Assembly: GCA_009602735.1 (NCBI GenBank)
Contig: WELA01010281.1
Location: 281,884-345,883, forward strand
Direction of reading: 5' to 3'
Origin: Mesotaenium endlicherianum
Taxonomy: Eukaryota > Streptophyta > Zygnematophyceae > Zygnematales > Mesotaeniaceae
Length of the DNA stretch: 64,000 nucleotides
In this document: piece by piece, positions 47,716 through 58,911 of the stretch
How positions within the stretch are numbered: position 1 is the first letter of the stretch
Layout of the letters: the number at the start of each line of letters is the position of its first letter
The notes under the pieces: generated by a model
The model's input: the letters and a program-made list of their open reading frames with translations, nothing else
Database searches by the model: none
Told to the model about the DNA's origin: nothing
Position numbers and translations under genes: made by a program

Positions 47716-48188
47716 GAAATAGGGGTGGTGCACACAGCTGGTTATAAATATTGGTGGCGTCTTTCAATGTATTTTTTTATATTTGTATCGGCAATATAGC
47801 CTTCACTCTTCCAGAACCCATTCTGTCCTTGCCGATCTAACAAGCACAGGAAAGTTCCAAAATTGTGAGTCGAGAATTAACACTCTCACTCAGCATCAAA
47901 AATCCAACTTGATGATGGTGCCAAAGAACGCCAGAACATTCATCACAAGAGGATATATTTAAAGCAAGCCACTCTTCTATATGATCATTCAAACAAACAA
48001 AGTTGATGAAAAGTGAAAAATGAGTTCGCTCCTAACCTAGTATAAAATTTCACAGGCTGAAAGACTACAAGATGAACCCCGAGCTACCAGAAAACGTCGC
48101 ATGCAAACATATACCTCCAAGATTGCAGATCCAAGCCTGTTGTTGCCAAAAGTAAATCTAAACAAGAGAAACTCATAAGCATACTCAC

Positions 48189-48429
48189 GTCCCAGGGGCA
48201 GGAGTCCAGCAGGTTGGATCCCTCCTGCAGAAGCTCCAACAGCTTCCCTCTCCTTCTCTTGCTCTCCTCAATCACCATCTTCATCTGCTCGTCGCTACTG
48301 ATATCCAGCACGCAACCCCTGCTGGTTGCGTCGCGGATAAGGCTCCCCCAGTCTCTGTCCTCCTGGAGTGTCCATGTGCTCCCCACTAGCCACATGGCAT
48401 ACTTTGCACGTGTAGCTGCCACGTTCAGC
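48189..48429 (-). CDS. Helicase exon f (motif VI)
   Basis: Begins LNVAATRAKYAMWLVGSTWT (motif VI, arginine finger region), then LIRDATSRGCVLDISSDEQ and KRRRGKLLELLQEGSNLLDS. Donor GTGAGT at 48188. In phase with exon e. Confidence 0.82.
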
Positions 48430-48917
48430 CTGCTCAATTCCATCCGAAGAAGGCATGCACACACGGTATTAGTATGCAGAGCAGCTGAATATGACAATAT
48501 GCATGGTCCAGTCATTTAAACGCTAAAAGTTGAACGAAGCCAACTTCTGCCTCCAAGTTATCTAGTCAACGTGGGCAGGACACATTGATCTTTTGCTCCA
48601 ACTGAAGCAACCGTCTCCTCTTACATTCTCATAACTTTGCCCACGGCAGGCGAGTTTTGGGGCATAAGACGACTTGCATGTAACAGACTCATGGAAGAGG
48701 CAAATCAAAGTATAGAAGAAGCTTTCAAGTCATTTTTGGTCTAATCACTTGCAGATATACTTAATCTAAACCATGACATTCCTTGAAGAGATTGTCAGCT
48801 ACAAGTTTGTACATGTCCTTTCTTTGCACACTTCCACATTGACTTCCACTTCTAGGGCTCTTCCAAATGGATGACTCAAGAGGACACACCAAGTGTTAAG
48901 GCACATGCCAACATCAC

Positions 48918-49173
48918 CTGCGACGATCCGCCAGAAAGCTAATGTTGGAGGCTTTGTTGGCCCTGACAGCGCTGAAGATGGTGACGTCTATTTCTCGGCC
49001 CTGGAATCCATCAACGGTCCTTATCTCCAAGTTGATTCCAATGCTGCCCTCCGGCTGCTCATACTCGAGTGGTTGCTCATATTCAAGTAGCAAAGCCTTG
49101 CGGATGACTGCCACCTGGGCTGTATAAGGGCTGATGACGCCCACTGACAACAAGAGCTTCCTTTCTTTGCTCA
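48918..49173 (-). CDS. Helicase exon e (motif V)
   Basis: Phase fits exon d. VGVISPYTAQVAVIRKALL is motif IVa/V-like and EIRTVDGFQGREIDVTIFSA is motif V. A short internal duplication EYEQPLEYEQP follows LLL. Donor GTGATG at 48917. Confidence 0.82.
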
Positions 49174-49590
49174 CTGCCACATGGCACCAATAAAATCCAG
49201 AGAGTATACTTGCATAAATGCACATCATGTCACTTGTGTTCCTCTAGCCAGCAATGAAGCCTTTTACTCTAGGATGCAAGACTTAGCATCTACTATAATC
49301 AGATGGCCAAACACAAAAATCACTCTACGTTTCATACAAAAGGGATAAGGAAACAATGTTGTGTACCCCCTGACAATTAAGGTCATTGGTGATTAAAGAT
49401 CCCTTTCTATTGGTTCTGGCGTTCCACCCAAAGGAGGTATGTGACTCAAGAACACACATATATTAGGAGCAAAGACCTAAAAGCAAGAAGACGGGCAGTC
49501 TAAGTGCTTGGTGCCCTTATATTTATCACCCTGCTCAAATTTTGACTCATACTGACCAGACGTGAGGCAAAAGAGTTAGGGAGGCCTCAC

Positions 49591-49915
49591 CTCTGGACAG
49601 CCTTCTGAGCATGTGGACGACAATCGCAGCTTCTGTGTAGTTCCTCTAGCTAATGCCAGTTGGCCCTTCCTCCTCGCTGCCTTCAAAAACATCAAAGACT
49701 CTGTATGGCCCAAAGAACTCCTCGTAGTCAGGCAACCTGTAGTCGCCCCTTTTCACATTAGGTCCGTCCTCCAGCTTGCCCTGATAGAACTGGGCATTGG
49801 GCCAAGAGCTGATGTCGGGGTGCATACGATACTGCACTCCCAACAGGCTGGCTGTATTCCCATTGGACTGCAGGCGCTCAAACATGCTGCGATTATAACC
49901 CGCCTGCTTCGAATC
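49591..49915 (-). CDS. Helicase exon d
   Basis: Acceptor ACCTTGCAG, then DSKQAGYNRSMFERLQ, SLLGVQYRMHPDISSWPN (motif IV, YRMHP) and YRVFDVFEGSEEEGP. After an in-frame TAG at codon 90 comes RNYTEAAIVVHMLRRLS, clearly the same protein. Donor GTGAGG at 49590. Confidence 0.8.
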
Positions 49916-50467
49916 CTGCAAGGTAAGATGCAGGAGTTGTAAGCATGAAGAAGTTGAAGGAAGCAAGAGAAATTTCAGGTTCCGCCTATCTCCCCTAACA
50001 AAAGTTAGCCCACAAGCATGAGATAAAAGCAGTGCTTGACGGCGGAAGAGTCCAAAACAATTGACGACCTATCTTGGACGTGCTGGGGGATTGTGCTTAG
50101 CGAGTCTTACTCCAGGGAACCCAACCAAGTGAGCGCAAGGATGTCATGCAGAGGTGTACCATTTCTAGCCCGGAAGGTTGAAGTATGCATATACTTTCGC
50201 TGAAAACATTGAGAACCAATGCTGGAATAGAAAGCCCTTGAATTGTAAATAATTGAAGGCCAAGATTTTAGTGAATCAACCAGTGCAAGCCAACATCTAA
50301 AACCATATGTATTTTGACATGTTACAGTACGTGCATGCATATATTCAGCAATTTCTCTACGTGCGGTCAAAGAAACAACAGCACACACCAAATCACAACG
50401 GTACTCAGTCAAAACTTTGTGTGGACAAGAGCATTAGAAGCCTAGTATTCAGTTGAGCTTTTGCTAC

Positions 50468-51859
50468 CTAGCTGATGACGGAAGGGGGCAGCTGCTGGGG
50501 GTCGTCTACAAGCACCAGCTGCTTCAACCTCGGGGTTTGATACGCAATCGCGGTCTCCGCCTCCACCAGCTGTGCTGCCTCATCAATCAGCACCAGCTCA
50601 AAGCTCCCTCCTCTTTGAATGATACTCTTGCCGGAAGAAGACACTGTTGCAACCACGAGCTTGGCACTCTCAATGCACTTCCTAGCAATCAGATATTGGC
50701 AACATCTCTGGAGTGATGGGATTATGAATCCAGGTTCAGAGGTGAGCGCATCCTGAATAACTGTTATAAGCCTGGCAAATTCCTGCCGAAAGAGCTTAGC
50801 CCCAGACTTCCCAACAAGTGCAGAGTCCGATGTCATTAGAAGTTCCTTTATCCTAGCAGCCTTCAATGCTCCACAGTTTCCCTTCTTCCCGCTTTTGTCA
50901 ACAACCTTTGCAATCTTCTGCATCTTGTGCGCACCACTGAAACAGGACCTGAGCATGTCGGATGAGAGCCCCTGTGATGATGCTTTGCTCACAAGCTCCA
51001 TCAAATCTTCTGTTGCGCTCGAGAACTCTTCCACTTGTCCAAGAGAAGCTTCGTCCAAATAGGAGGACGGCAGGTCGTAACAAATTGCATGAGCTCTAAC
51101 TAAAGCCCGTGGAACCGATTCGTTTAGTTTCTCTTCAAAGTACTCCATCAGCGTTTGATCATTCGTAAGCTTGCTATGGTCGAGATCTTGCACATCTTTA
51201 GTTTCTGACTCCGGAGGATTCACCTCTGATTTCCTTCTTTTCTTGCAATTCTTCACATATTCTTTGTATTCTGATTCAGCATTCTGCAGGAAACGCAAAA
51301 GCTTTAAGGCGGATGGATCCCATCCAGATAAGGGCTCCACCGCAAGAAGAAGCCGTCTGGACCTATCAGCAAAGTCAGAATTGTCTCTACCAACAAAGAT
51401 GGCTCCTAATTTTCCACTCAAGTCAAGCCTATCCTCGGTTCCTACGAGGGCTATGTCACCAAGTCTCAACCTTGCAAAGGGAGCCCGGTCGCGCTTTGTA
51501 GAACAATCGGACGAGGACAGGGATTCACAATCCTGAGCATCTGAGACTGCGCCACATACTTTTGCAGGCTGCTGCCCAGGCATGAAACGCTTAAGAACTC
51601 GCTTGGAGATCTCTGAGACAGCAACATTGGTTGGCGCGCAGGCCAGCACTCTGAAGCCAGCGCTGCAGGCAACCACAAGCAATGCAGAGATTGTAGAAGT
51701 CTTGCCTGATCCTGGAGGACCCTGCACCAGCTGCACTTGCCTCTTGCAGTTGGAGGGTACAGTACTTGAAGCTCAGCGCAGGGCACCTAATGCTCTCAAG
51801 CAGACCGTGGTTTGATAAGTGTTCAGGTGACAGTGACCTTCAAAATAAGCTCGGGCTGA
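50468..51859 (-). CDS. Helicase exon c (ATPase core)
   Basis: Acceptor CTTGTTTTAG at 51861-51860. 464 codons hold a Q-motif-like LNTYQTT, Walker A QLVQGPPGSGKTSTISAL, motif Ia region ACAPTNVAVSEI, and the long plant-specific insertion (LGAIFVGRDNSDF, LAVEPLSGWDPSALKLLRFL). They also hold ATVSSSGKSII, Walker B VLIDEAAQLVEAETA and motif III VLVDDPQQLPPSVIS. The reading frame keeps phase through all 1392 bases, but codon 29 is TGA and codon 464, just before the GTAGCA donor, is TAG where relatives have Gln or Lys. Both fit C-to-T changes (CGA and CAG origins). Confidence 0.82.
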
Positions 51860-52138
51860 CTAAAACAAGGGTTGATTCAGTTGACAAGTTGATACCTGTC
51901 ACATAATGGCAAACAAAGTAGGAGTGATGAAGGAAAACTTCAGCACAGCAGCCACAGGGGCCAGCAATCCTACCTACATGCATGTAGAATTGCACGCCTA
52001 GAGGGCCACCGCAAGAACCAACTCCAGCACATTAGCAAAATTGTAATCTCAAAAGCTGATTAGAGAGTTACATGCCAAAGCCATACTTCTCATGATTTTC
52101 AGTGTACTTGTCAATATCATATTTAGAACAAGACTTAC

Positions 52139-52350
52139 CTCGTTGGCAATCTCCACATATTGTGCCTTGGTATCACATTTGAGCTCTTGAAGCAGGGGCA
52201 AGAAGCTGATTCCCCAAGCTTGCCTTTGAAGAGGTCCATAAAGATCCTTCCATATCCTCGAGGGGGTTGCCATGGTGTTGACTACACACATGAACCACTC
52301 TCTCTTTCGGTTCTTCACGGCAGCAGATATTGGACCAGGTCGCAGATAGA
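52139..52350 (-). CDS. Helicase exon b, 3' half
   Basis: From 52345 the frame continues LRPGPISAAVKNRKREWFMC, VVNTMATPSRIWKDLYG, the family stretch ending in RIW.L, through 69 codons to a GTAAGT donor at 52138. Bases 52346-52350 are the second copy of the target duplication. Both halves form one open exon of 207 codons in the empty-site arrangement, so the insertion hit coding sequence rather than an intron. Confidence 0.8.
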
Positions 52351-53069
52351 TGAAATGAATCGACTTACCAAATAGGCGATTAACAATTAATGAAGATCTT
52401 TATATCAGCAAGTAATCTTTATGGTATTTCCGTTAACTAGTTAAACGGCAAAGGACAATACACTAGCAGGGAATAATACTCGTAAGTCAAATGCGAGTAA
52501 ACTAGCATCAATAATGCAAATCAGTAAACTCATACATAAGCAAGGTTAGAAGACAGTGCGTATCAATGGCTTCTCGCCTTGGATTCAGATCTCTCTCAGT
52601 AAGCTATACAAGAGAGTTGGCCTCGTTTCCGAATGCCGAACTCGAGAGCAATGCCTAGCATATGTACATGGAATGAGTTTACTGTTCAACGGTCAGTGCG
52701 ATGGCACCGCCTACCCGGGAGTTAACCACGTTGGTAGGACCTCGGTTAACCAAATCCACCGCCATCTCCCATCATCCCGAATAGCCATCCATCATAGGGA
52801 TGTCATCTGGCCATTCATCTAGCATATCGCACTTAGATGCATATCAAGGCAGTTCGCTGCTACCGAGTACGGAAGTCAGCTGGCTGTCAAAGAATGTGTC
52901 AGCAAGCTGACTTAAGTTGACTTCAGCCTGCTGCTTTCGGCCGAGTCATTAAACTGATAATTATGTAAAGTCCAGCAGACTGACTATTAACTAAAGTTCA
53001 GCAGGCTGAACTTAATTAACTATTATATTTAAATGAATATTATATCCACTAATATACTGATTCATTACA
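52351..53069 (-). repeat. 3' LTR of element A
   Basis: 719 bp with the same ends as the 5' copy. On the plus strand, 52556-52822 holds an 88-codon antisense ORF also present in the other LTRs of this family. Confidence 0.95.
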
Positions 53070-53182
53070 ATCCCTCCAACTTAACTTGTTGTCGCCTCGA
53101 CAACATTAAACTGCAAAAGCTTTAAATAAAGAAACTGACCCTGACCAGCCTCCCTTACTGACTATCTTTTCAGCCTGTCACC

Positions 53183-54859
53183 TTAAGGGGTGGTTCCTGG
53201 GGCTTCAGGATCAGGGGACGGAGATCTGGACCTAGATCTGGACAGCCCTCTAGGTCTGTCAGCTGGCCTTCTAAAGAACCCTGTTTGCTCTAAAGTTGGC
53301 CCTCGAGGAGAACGGAGGATGGTGGCCTGCTCTTCAACTATTTGGGTGTTGATTCCCACATAGACAGGCATTCCAGTAGGATGCTGAAATACATTGGCTA
53401 GAGGTACATGCCCCTGAGCGGAGGGGGAGGCTGGCATACCTCTGGCCCACCCGCGTGTCCCTCTTCTGGCACCCCTGTCCTCTGGGGATTTCTGTCTGTG
53501 TCTGCTGCCCAGTACAGTCAGATCAGCTTCTTCCCCTGCTTGGGCAGGTGGGCTGGGGGAGCGAGCGCGGGGTCCAGTTGTCGCCATAACGGGGATCACA
53601 TTCCACACACCTGATCGTGGTTCTTTAGGAAGTGCCACTGCCTGTCCCTGGGTATCCTGAGTACCTGCTGCTGATGCTTCTCCTCTGCCTTGTTCTTCTT
53701 CCTCATCCTCCTCATCCTCCTCCTCGGAGAGAGTAGGGGTCTCGTCCACTAAGTCGTCCTGCTCCCTAGTAGACATGGAGTAGTCTACCGACCTCCCTTT
53801 CTTAGGGCGCGCTGGAGGTTGCTTGGCCTTCAGCCTACTGATATCTATCCGGCCTGCATTCTTTGCCCATTTGACAAAGGCATGCTTTCCCTTAGAGAAG
53901 TAGTCTCTTCCCCTCCTCCTATGTTCCTTGGTCTCTGCATTCATATTGCTCAGGCATCCATTCAGCCTGGGGTCCCAAGGGGCAATGTGAGGTGGTAGGA
54001 TGAGATAGCCGTCTAGGCCATAGTGGAAGTCATCCGGTTGGGCTCGGTCACACTCCTGCTTCTTATTTGTGACGGTCATCCACCTCCAGTCTGTTGGCTG
54101 CTGGTAGTACTGGGGTCCGTGCTCAGCCTTCCTCAGTTTACACGGGAACCAGTGGGGAGAGAACATCTGCTGTCCTGCTTCCCTGGCCAAGTACTCCCAG
54201 CTCCTTCTCTCAACTTCATTGTAAGCTGGCAGGAGTGTGAGGTAGAATACCGTATCCTTAAAGCTATCGGGCCGCATGCTCACCATCCGGATGAGTCTCT
54301 GATCTCCCACTATTCCCGGTATGGGGACCGGCTTGTCCTCTGAATCATCTGCGAGATACCGGGCCTGCTCTGCTGTATAGCCCACCATCTTAGCATAATC
54401 TTCGTAAAGGACCACGCCGGTGTGTGTCTCGATGTACCTGTCCAGTGCTGTAGCTCCTTCCTTCTGTAGCAGTGTTGTCTGTTCCAGCCTGTTGATCTCC
54501 TGGGCTGCCAGCAATGCTTCCTTCAGGTTATCGAAGTTTTGGCCACCCACCACAGAATACCTGTAAGTGGCCAAGCTCTTCTGTCTGTCCGCTTCCATCT
54601 TTTTCCTTTTCTCCTCTTCTGCCGCTGCCGCTTCTTCTTGCTGTTTCTTCTGTCTCTCCTCCTCAGCCTTCCTGAGGTTTTCCGCTTCCTGATCCTTCTT
54701 CCTCTGTGCCTCTTCTGCCGCCTCTTGTTGCTTGCGGACCCTTTCTTGTTCTCTCCTGGTGAGGGACGTCGCCGCCAGCTCCTTCTGGTATTGCTCCATT
54801 GTCCTCCTGGCTTCTTCTGCCTTGCGCTTTCTGTCCTCCTTTTGTGTGGTGGGCGCCAT
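53183..54859 (-). CDS. ORF3 of element A (type II), unknown function
   Basis: About 558 residues from the likely start at 54859 (MAPTTQKEDRKRKAEEARRT), which aligns with the ORF3 start of elements B and F; an in-frame ATG eight codons upstream is not shared. Residues 1-110 are a K/E/Q/R-rich coiled coil. A core follows: YRYSVVGG, YEDYAKMVGYTAEQAR, VPIPGIVGDQRLIRM, YNEVERRSWEYLARE, DWRWMTV, LPPHIAPWDPRLNG. After SKGKHAFVKWA comes an acidic run (SEEEDEEDEEEEQ) and an Arg/Ser tail (SRSRSRSPSPDP). No signal peptide or membrane segment, so not an envelope. A nucleic-acid-binding or host-interacting accessory protein is a guess. Outside the core it differs greatly from the B and F copies. Confidence 0.8.
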   Translation of the reverse strand: MAPTTQKEDRKRKAEEARRTMEQYQKELAATSLTRREQERVRKQQEAAEEAQRKKDQEAENLRKAEEERQKKQQEEAAAAEEEKRKKMEADRQKSLATYRYSVVGGQNFDNLKEALLAAQEINRLEQTTLLQKEGATALDRYIETHTGVVLYEDYAKMVGYTAEQARYLADDSEDKPVPIPGIVGDQRLIRMVSMRPDSFKDTVFYLTLLPAYNEVERRSWEYLAREAGQQMFSPHWFPCKLRKAEHGPQYYQQPTDWRWMTVTNKKQECDRAQPDDFHYGLDGYLILPPHIAPWDPRLNGCLSNMNAETKEHRRRGRDYFSKGKHAFVKWAKNAGRIDISRLKAKQPPARPKKGRSVDYSMSTREQDDLVDETPTLSEEEDEEDEEEEQGRGEASAAGTQDTQGQAVALPKEPRSGVWNVIPVMATTGPRARSPSPPAQAGEEADLTVLGSRHRQKSPEDRGARRGTRGWARGMPASPSAQGHVPLANVFQHPTGMPVYVGINTQIVEEQATILRSPRGPTLEQTGFFRRPADRPRGLSRSRSRSPSPDPEAPGTTP

Positions 54860-54890
54860 CCTGCACATGTAACCAGGGCACAAGTTAGTA
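54857..54890 (-). promoter_or_regulatory. Predicted 3' splice site for ORF3 (element A)
   Basis: A perfect TACTAAC branch-point sequence (54890-54884) lies 23 nt before a TGTGCAG acceptor (AG at 54862-54861), and the start codon follows one base later. The same layout is present in elements B and F. Confidence 0.65.
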
Positions 54891-55126
54891 GGATATGGAC
54901 CTTTGTCATAGGGATTGCAGGAAGTATGTTAGTATTTAGTATAGTGGCTTCGCTGCTGTTTACCTTACAGGATGATTGCTAAAAGTTGACGTAGTTGCGA
55001 TGCGCTACACATAAACGTATGAGTGTGTTTTTATCGCTCTCGCTCACTAACTGTCATATATTTTCCCCTCCAACTTAAATGGAGACAGGACCGCCTGTCA
55101 CCTTCCCGTGTCAACTGAAATGACAG

Positions 55127-58100
55127 TTATGGAGGGACTCCAGCGGCCCGAAGGTGGAACCGTGTCAACGCCCCTTTGGCATTGGTCAAGTGGTCCTTAA
55201 ACTCCCAAGTGTCCCCAGAGGCATCGTAACCCTTCCATCGAATGAGGTATTTCATGACATATTTAGACGATCGACGGACCGAGCGAGCGTCTAAAATCTC
55301 ATCGACCTCATATTCCTCAGGGTCGCCGTCCCGGACAGCGGGGACCGGTCCCGGTTGGACAGGGAACCGACCTGTGAACAGTGTATCACCTTTGATGTAC
55401 GGTTCCAGGAAGGAGACATTAAAGACCGGGTGCCCCTTGTATTCAGCTGACATGTTCAGTTTGTAAGCATTCTGACCGACACGACGGACCACCGAATATG
55501 GACCGACCCAGACAGGGCCAAGCTTTTTCTTGACCACACCAGGGAGGTACAGGTGCTGAGAATGCAGTTTGACTAAATCCCCCTTGGAAAATGTCAGTTC
55601 CCGACGGTGTTGATTAGCGTATTTTTGTTGGTTTTCTTGGGCCGTGTGCAAGTTTCGTTGGACTTCTGACAGGGTGTCAGCAAACTCCTGAGTTAACTGG
55701 AGGGAGACCGGGTTGTCAATCCCTTCAGGGTGAGTTAAAGATTCCCCTAGCACATCTAGAGGAGACTTAGGGACTCTACCCAGGCTGAGTTCAAAAGGAG
55801 TTTTGCCCGTTGACGCGTGCACCGCACTGTTGACCGCAAACTGAATTTGAGGCAACAGGTCATCCCAATTATCTTGTTTTTGGTTAATATATGCTCTCAG
55901 CACCTCCTGCAGAACTCGGTTAGTTCTTTCAGTCTGCCCATCAGTCTGAGGGTGGTTTGCTGTGCTGAGCAGCTGTTTGACTCCCATTAACCCCATTAAA
56001 GCTCTCCAGAACTTAGAGGTGAATTTTGAGTCTCTGTCTGAGATGATATTAGAAGGGAGCCCATGTTGGCATACTACATGGTTGTAAAACTGTCTCGCTG
56101 TTTCGAGTGCAGTCACTTTGACAGTTGTGGGGATAAAAATGACCATTTTTGTCAGTTTATCCACGACTACCAGTATTGAATCATGCCCGTTGGCAGTTCT
56201 TGGTAGTGAGACCACCCAGTCCATGGATATAGTTTCCCAGCGTCCCGCTGGGATGGGTAGCGGTTGCAAGAGACCTCCGGGTGGTGTGTGCCGAGACTTA
56301 TTTCTCTGACACTGGTCACAGGACTTGACATATTTCAAGACCTCCCGGGGTAACCCCTCCCAATGATAATGTTTTGCCAGTTTGCCAACAGTTTTGGCCT
56401 GCCCCAAATGTCCACCCAGGAGACTGTCATGAGCTTGACTCAGTAAGAGAGACCTTATTTCCAAATTATTAGGAATGACCAGCTTCAGCCTGCCTGAAGT
56501 GGTTTCAGTCACCCAGACCCCTCCCTTGAGCTTATACCCGAGTGCAGTAGCACGACACACACCAGTAGTGGGGCTGGGCTCAAATGTTGGGTCAGAAAGG
56601 TAGGCTTTCCTAAGTTGTTCAAGGAAGGACTTTTTCACCTTTAGTGAAGTGAGTGCACACAGGACTTTATCTACAGCATGCTGACTAAAGTTCCTTTCTT
56701 GCAAGTCAGGTCTTCTAGAGAGTGCATCAGCAGGATTCAACTTCCCTGGTTTGTAGTCGATCTGGACTTGGAACTGCTCCAGCATCTGGCTCCAGCGGTT
56801 CTCCCTCCTCGACAGCTTGGACTTCTTCTGAAAGTGGGTCAGAGCTAGATGATCTGTAATCACCTTAAAAGCTTTACCATGTAAGTATGCTCTCCACTGT
56901 TTGAGTACATGAATGATAGCTAGCAGCTCTTTATCATGCACTGAGTAATTAATCTCCGCTGGATTAAATTTCATAGACTCATACAACACAGGATGCCACT
57001 CCTGCCGTACCTTACCATCCTTTGTGGTTTTGTCAGCAGGCTGCAACAAAATAGCACCCATGGCAAAATCAGAGGCATCAGTAACCACCTGCACCGGTTT
57101 GCTGGGGTCATACACGGCTAGCACTGGGGCAGAACAAAGGGCATCTTTAAGGGTCTGGAAGGCAGCCTGCTGCTCTTCCCCCCACACATACCCGATGTCT
57201 TTCTTAGTAAGGTCAGTCAGTTTACTGGCCTTTGTGGAATAATTCTCAATAAATCTCCTATAGTAGTTAGCCAACCCGAGGAAGGATCTAACTTCAGAGA
57301 CAGACTGTGGTACTGGCCAGTCCCTTATGGTCTGGACTTTCTTAGGATCCACACTGATGCCCTCTTTACTGACAACGTGGCCTAAGAATTCAATACTTTC
57401 CTTAAAGAAATCACACTTGCTCATTTTAGCATACAAGTGATTTTTCCGCAGAGTGTCCAGCACTTTCTTTAAGTGTTCAGTGTGCTGAGCTTCATCTTTA
57501 GAGAAAATTAAAATATCATCCAGGAAAACTTGCACAAACTTATCCAAATAAGGTCTGAAAATGTCATTCATAGCACCCATGAAGGTAGCAGGAGCATTAG
57601 TCAGTCCAAATGGCATCACGTTGAACTCATAGTGTCCATAACGTGTGCGGAAGGCAGTCTTGTGTTCATCCCCCTCAGCAATTCTGATTTGATGATAACC
57701 ACTCTTGAGATCTATCTTACTGAACACCTTAGCGCCAGACAGGGTATCAAGCAAGTCCTCGATTCTGGGTAAAGCATACTTGTTCTTTACTGTAATTCTG
57801 TTCAGGGCTCTGTAATCCACACACATCCGCATACTGCCATCCTTTTTCTTAACAAATAGGATGGGTGCGCCGTAAGGTGATTTACTGGGAGAAATATAAC
57901 CATTTTCCTCAAGCTCTGCAATCTGTGTTTTCAACTCCTCGCTCTCCACATAAGACAAGCCATACGTGCGTTGCCAAGGTGGCTGACTCCCAGGTAATAG
58001 ATCAATCCTATGATCTACTTCCCTCTTAGGGGGTAGTCCTGGAGGCATATTAAATACATCAGTGTACTGAGCAACAATTTTTGCAGCAGTAGGGTGCTCC

Positions 58101-58843
58101 GGAGGGCTTACCTTTTTCTCAACCACTTCTTCAGGTTGAGGAGGTACCTCTCTTAGCAGCAGACAGAACATTCTGTCTTCCTTCTGGTTCCAGCTTTTGA
58201 CGAACTCCATTGCATTCAGCAACTTGCATCCTTCTGGAAGCCTCTTCTTTTCCTTCATTTGCCATCCACACAGGACAAGAGGAAGAGCACTGGTGGGTGC
58301 CAAGTCAGTCTGCCCATCACTGGCTCCTCTCACTTTAACTGTACCTCTGCTCCAACACACTTCAGCTTGATGTCTATTAAGCCAGGACCTGCCTAGCACG
58401 AGATCATAAAAGCCAGTGTTGAGTACCTCAAATGTAAGCGTTTCAGTTAGAACTGCAATGCCAGAACCTAACTGGACCTCAATAGGCTTGGTTATAACTC
58501 CTCCCGGGATACTTGAGGCATCTCCAAGGAATATTTTTCTATTCCCTTGGGTGACAGTAGGCAGCCTTAGCCGCTTAACTAAGTCCTTGTGGATAAAAGT
58601 ACGTGACGTCCCTCCGTCAACAAATGCCCTCACCTTTTTACCTGCAATCATGCAATGCAGTAGGATAGGGGGGACTGTCTTTTCCTGACTTTCGCATTGT
58701 TCTCCTGACTTAGCAAAGAAATGTTGGACATCAGGTGGAACAAGAGCATCCAGAGTGTGCACTCTCTGGACGTCTATATTACTGATGGTCTCCTTTATCT
58801 GTTTGTCAGGCATGCATAGTGAATCCAGTTCAGCAGGACCCAT
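55127..58843 (-). CDS. pol: pol with chromodomain of element A
   Basis: 1,238 residues. Aspartic protease with VDGG near residue 75; reverse transcriptase about 300-500 ([20 protein letters not shown] with the YxDD-like catalytic pair); RNase H about 560-700 ([24 protein letters not shown]). Integrase spans about 790-1040 ([33 protein letters not shown]), followed by a C-terminal chromodomain about 1165-1225 ([20 protein letters not shown]). The chromodomain marks it as a chromovirus; such domains bind methylated histone H3. Gag stop and pol start are separated by 68 bases in another frame, so frameshifting or another recoding route is likely in the family. Confidence 0.93.
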   Translation of the reverse strand: MGPAELDSLCMPDKQIKETISNIDVQRVHTLDALVPPDVQHFFAKSGEQCESQEKTVPPILLHCMIAGKKVRAFVDGGTSRTFIHKDLVKRLRLPTVTQGNRKIFLGDASSIPGGVITKPIEVQLGSGIAVLTETLTFEVLNTGFYDLVLGRSWLNRHQAEVCWSRGTVKVRGASDGQTDLAPTSALPLVLCGWQMKEKKRLPEGCKLLNAMEFVKSWNQKEDRMFCLLLREVPPQPEEVVEKKVSPPEHPTAAKIVAQYTDVFNMPPGLPPKREVDHRIDLLPGSQPPWQRTYGLSYVESEELKTQIAELEENGYISPSKSPYGAPILFVKKKDGSMRMCVDYRALNRITVKNKYALPRIEDLLDTLSGAKVFSKIDLKSGYHQIRIAEGDEHKTAFRTRYGHYEFNVMPFGLTNAPATFMGAMNDIFRPYLDKFVQVFLDDILIFSKDEAQHTEHLKKVLDTLRKNHLYAKMSKCDFFKESIEFLGHVVSKEGISVDPKKVQTIRDWPVPQSVSEVRSFLGLANYYRRFIENYSTKASKLTDLTKKDIGYVWGEEQQAAFQTLKDALCSAPVLAVYDPSKPVQVVTDASDFAMGAILLQPADKTTKDGKVRQEWHPVLYESMKFNPAEINYSVHDKELLAIIHVLKQWRAYLHGKAFKVITDHLALTHFQKKSKLSRRENRWSQMLEQFQVQIDYKPGKLNPADALSRRPDLQERNFSQHAVDKVLCALTSLKVKKSFLEQLRKAYLSDPTFEPSPTTGVCRATALGYKLKGGVWVTETTSGRLKLVIPNNLEIRSLLLSQAHDSLLGGHLGQAKTVGKLAKHYHWEGLPREVLKYVKSCDQCQRNKSRHTPPGGLLQPLPIPAGRWETISMDWVVSLPRTANGHDSILVVVDKLTKMVIFIPTTVKVTALETARQFYNHVVCQHGLPSNIISDRDSKFTSKFWRALMGLMGVKQLLSTANHPQTDGQTERTNRVLQEVLRAYINQKQDNWDDLLPQIQFAVNSAVHASTGKTPFELSLGRVPKSPLDVLGESLTHPEGIDNPVSLQLTQEFADTLSEVQRNLHTAQENQQKYANQHRRELTFSKGDLVKLHSQHLYLPGVVKKKLGPVWVGPYSVVRRVGQNAYKLNMSAEYKGHPVFNVSFLEPYIKGDTLFTGRFPVQPGPVPAVRDGDPEEYEVDEILDARSVRRSSKYVMKYLIRWKGYDASGDTWEFKDHLTNAKGALTRFHLRAAGVPP

Positions 58844-58911
58844 AATACCTGCTACGAGGGCAGCTAGTGACGACTCACTATCTCTAGCATCCTCACAGTC
58901 AGTAGACTGGA

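Noticed and set aside
49646-51775. Alternative genetic code (as in some green algae) to explain in-frame TAG/TGA
   Set aside because: Both TAG and TGA are involved, and other genes and element A use standard stops with no internal TAG or TAA.
53183-54859. ORF3 as an envelope gene
   Set aside because: Position fits, but there is no signal peptide, no hydrophobic fusion or anchor segment, and the protein is highly charged.
54539-54982. 147-codon plus-strand ORF, leucine-rich and membrane-like
   Set aside because: It is the antisense shadow of the charged coiled coil of ORF3; K/E-rich codons read backwards give L/F/S runs.
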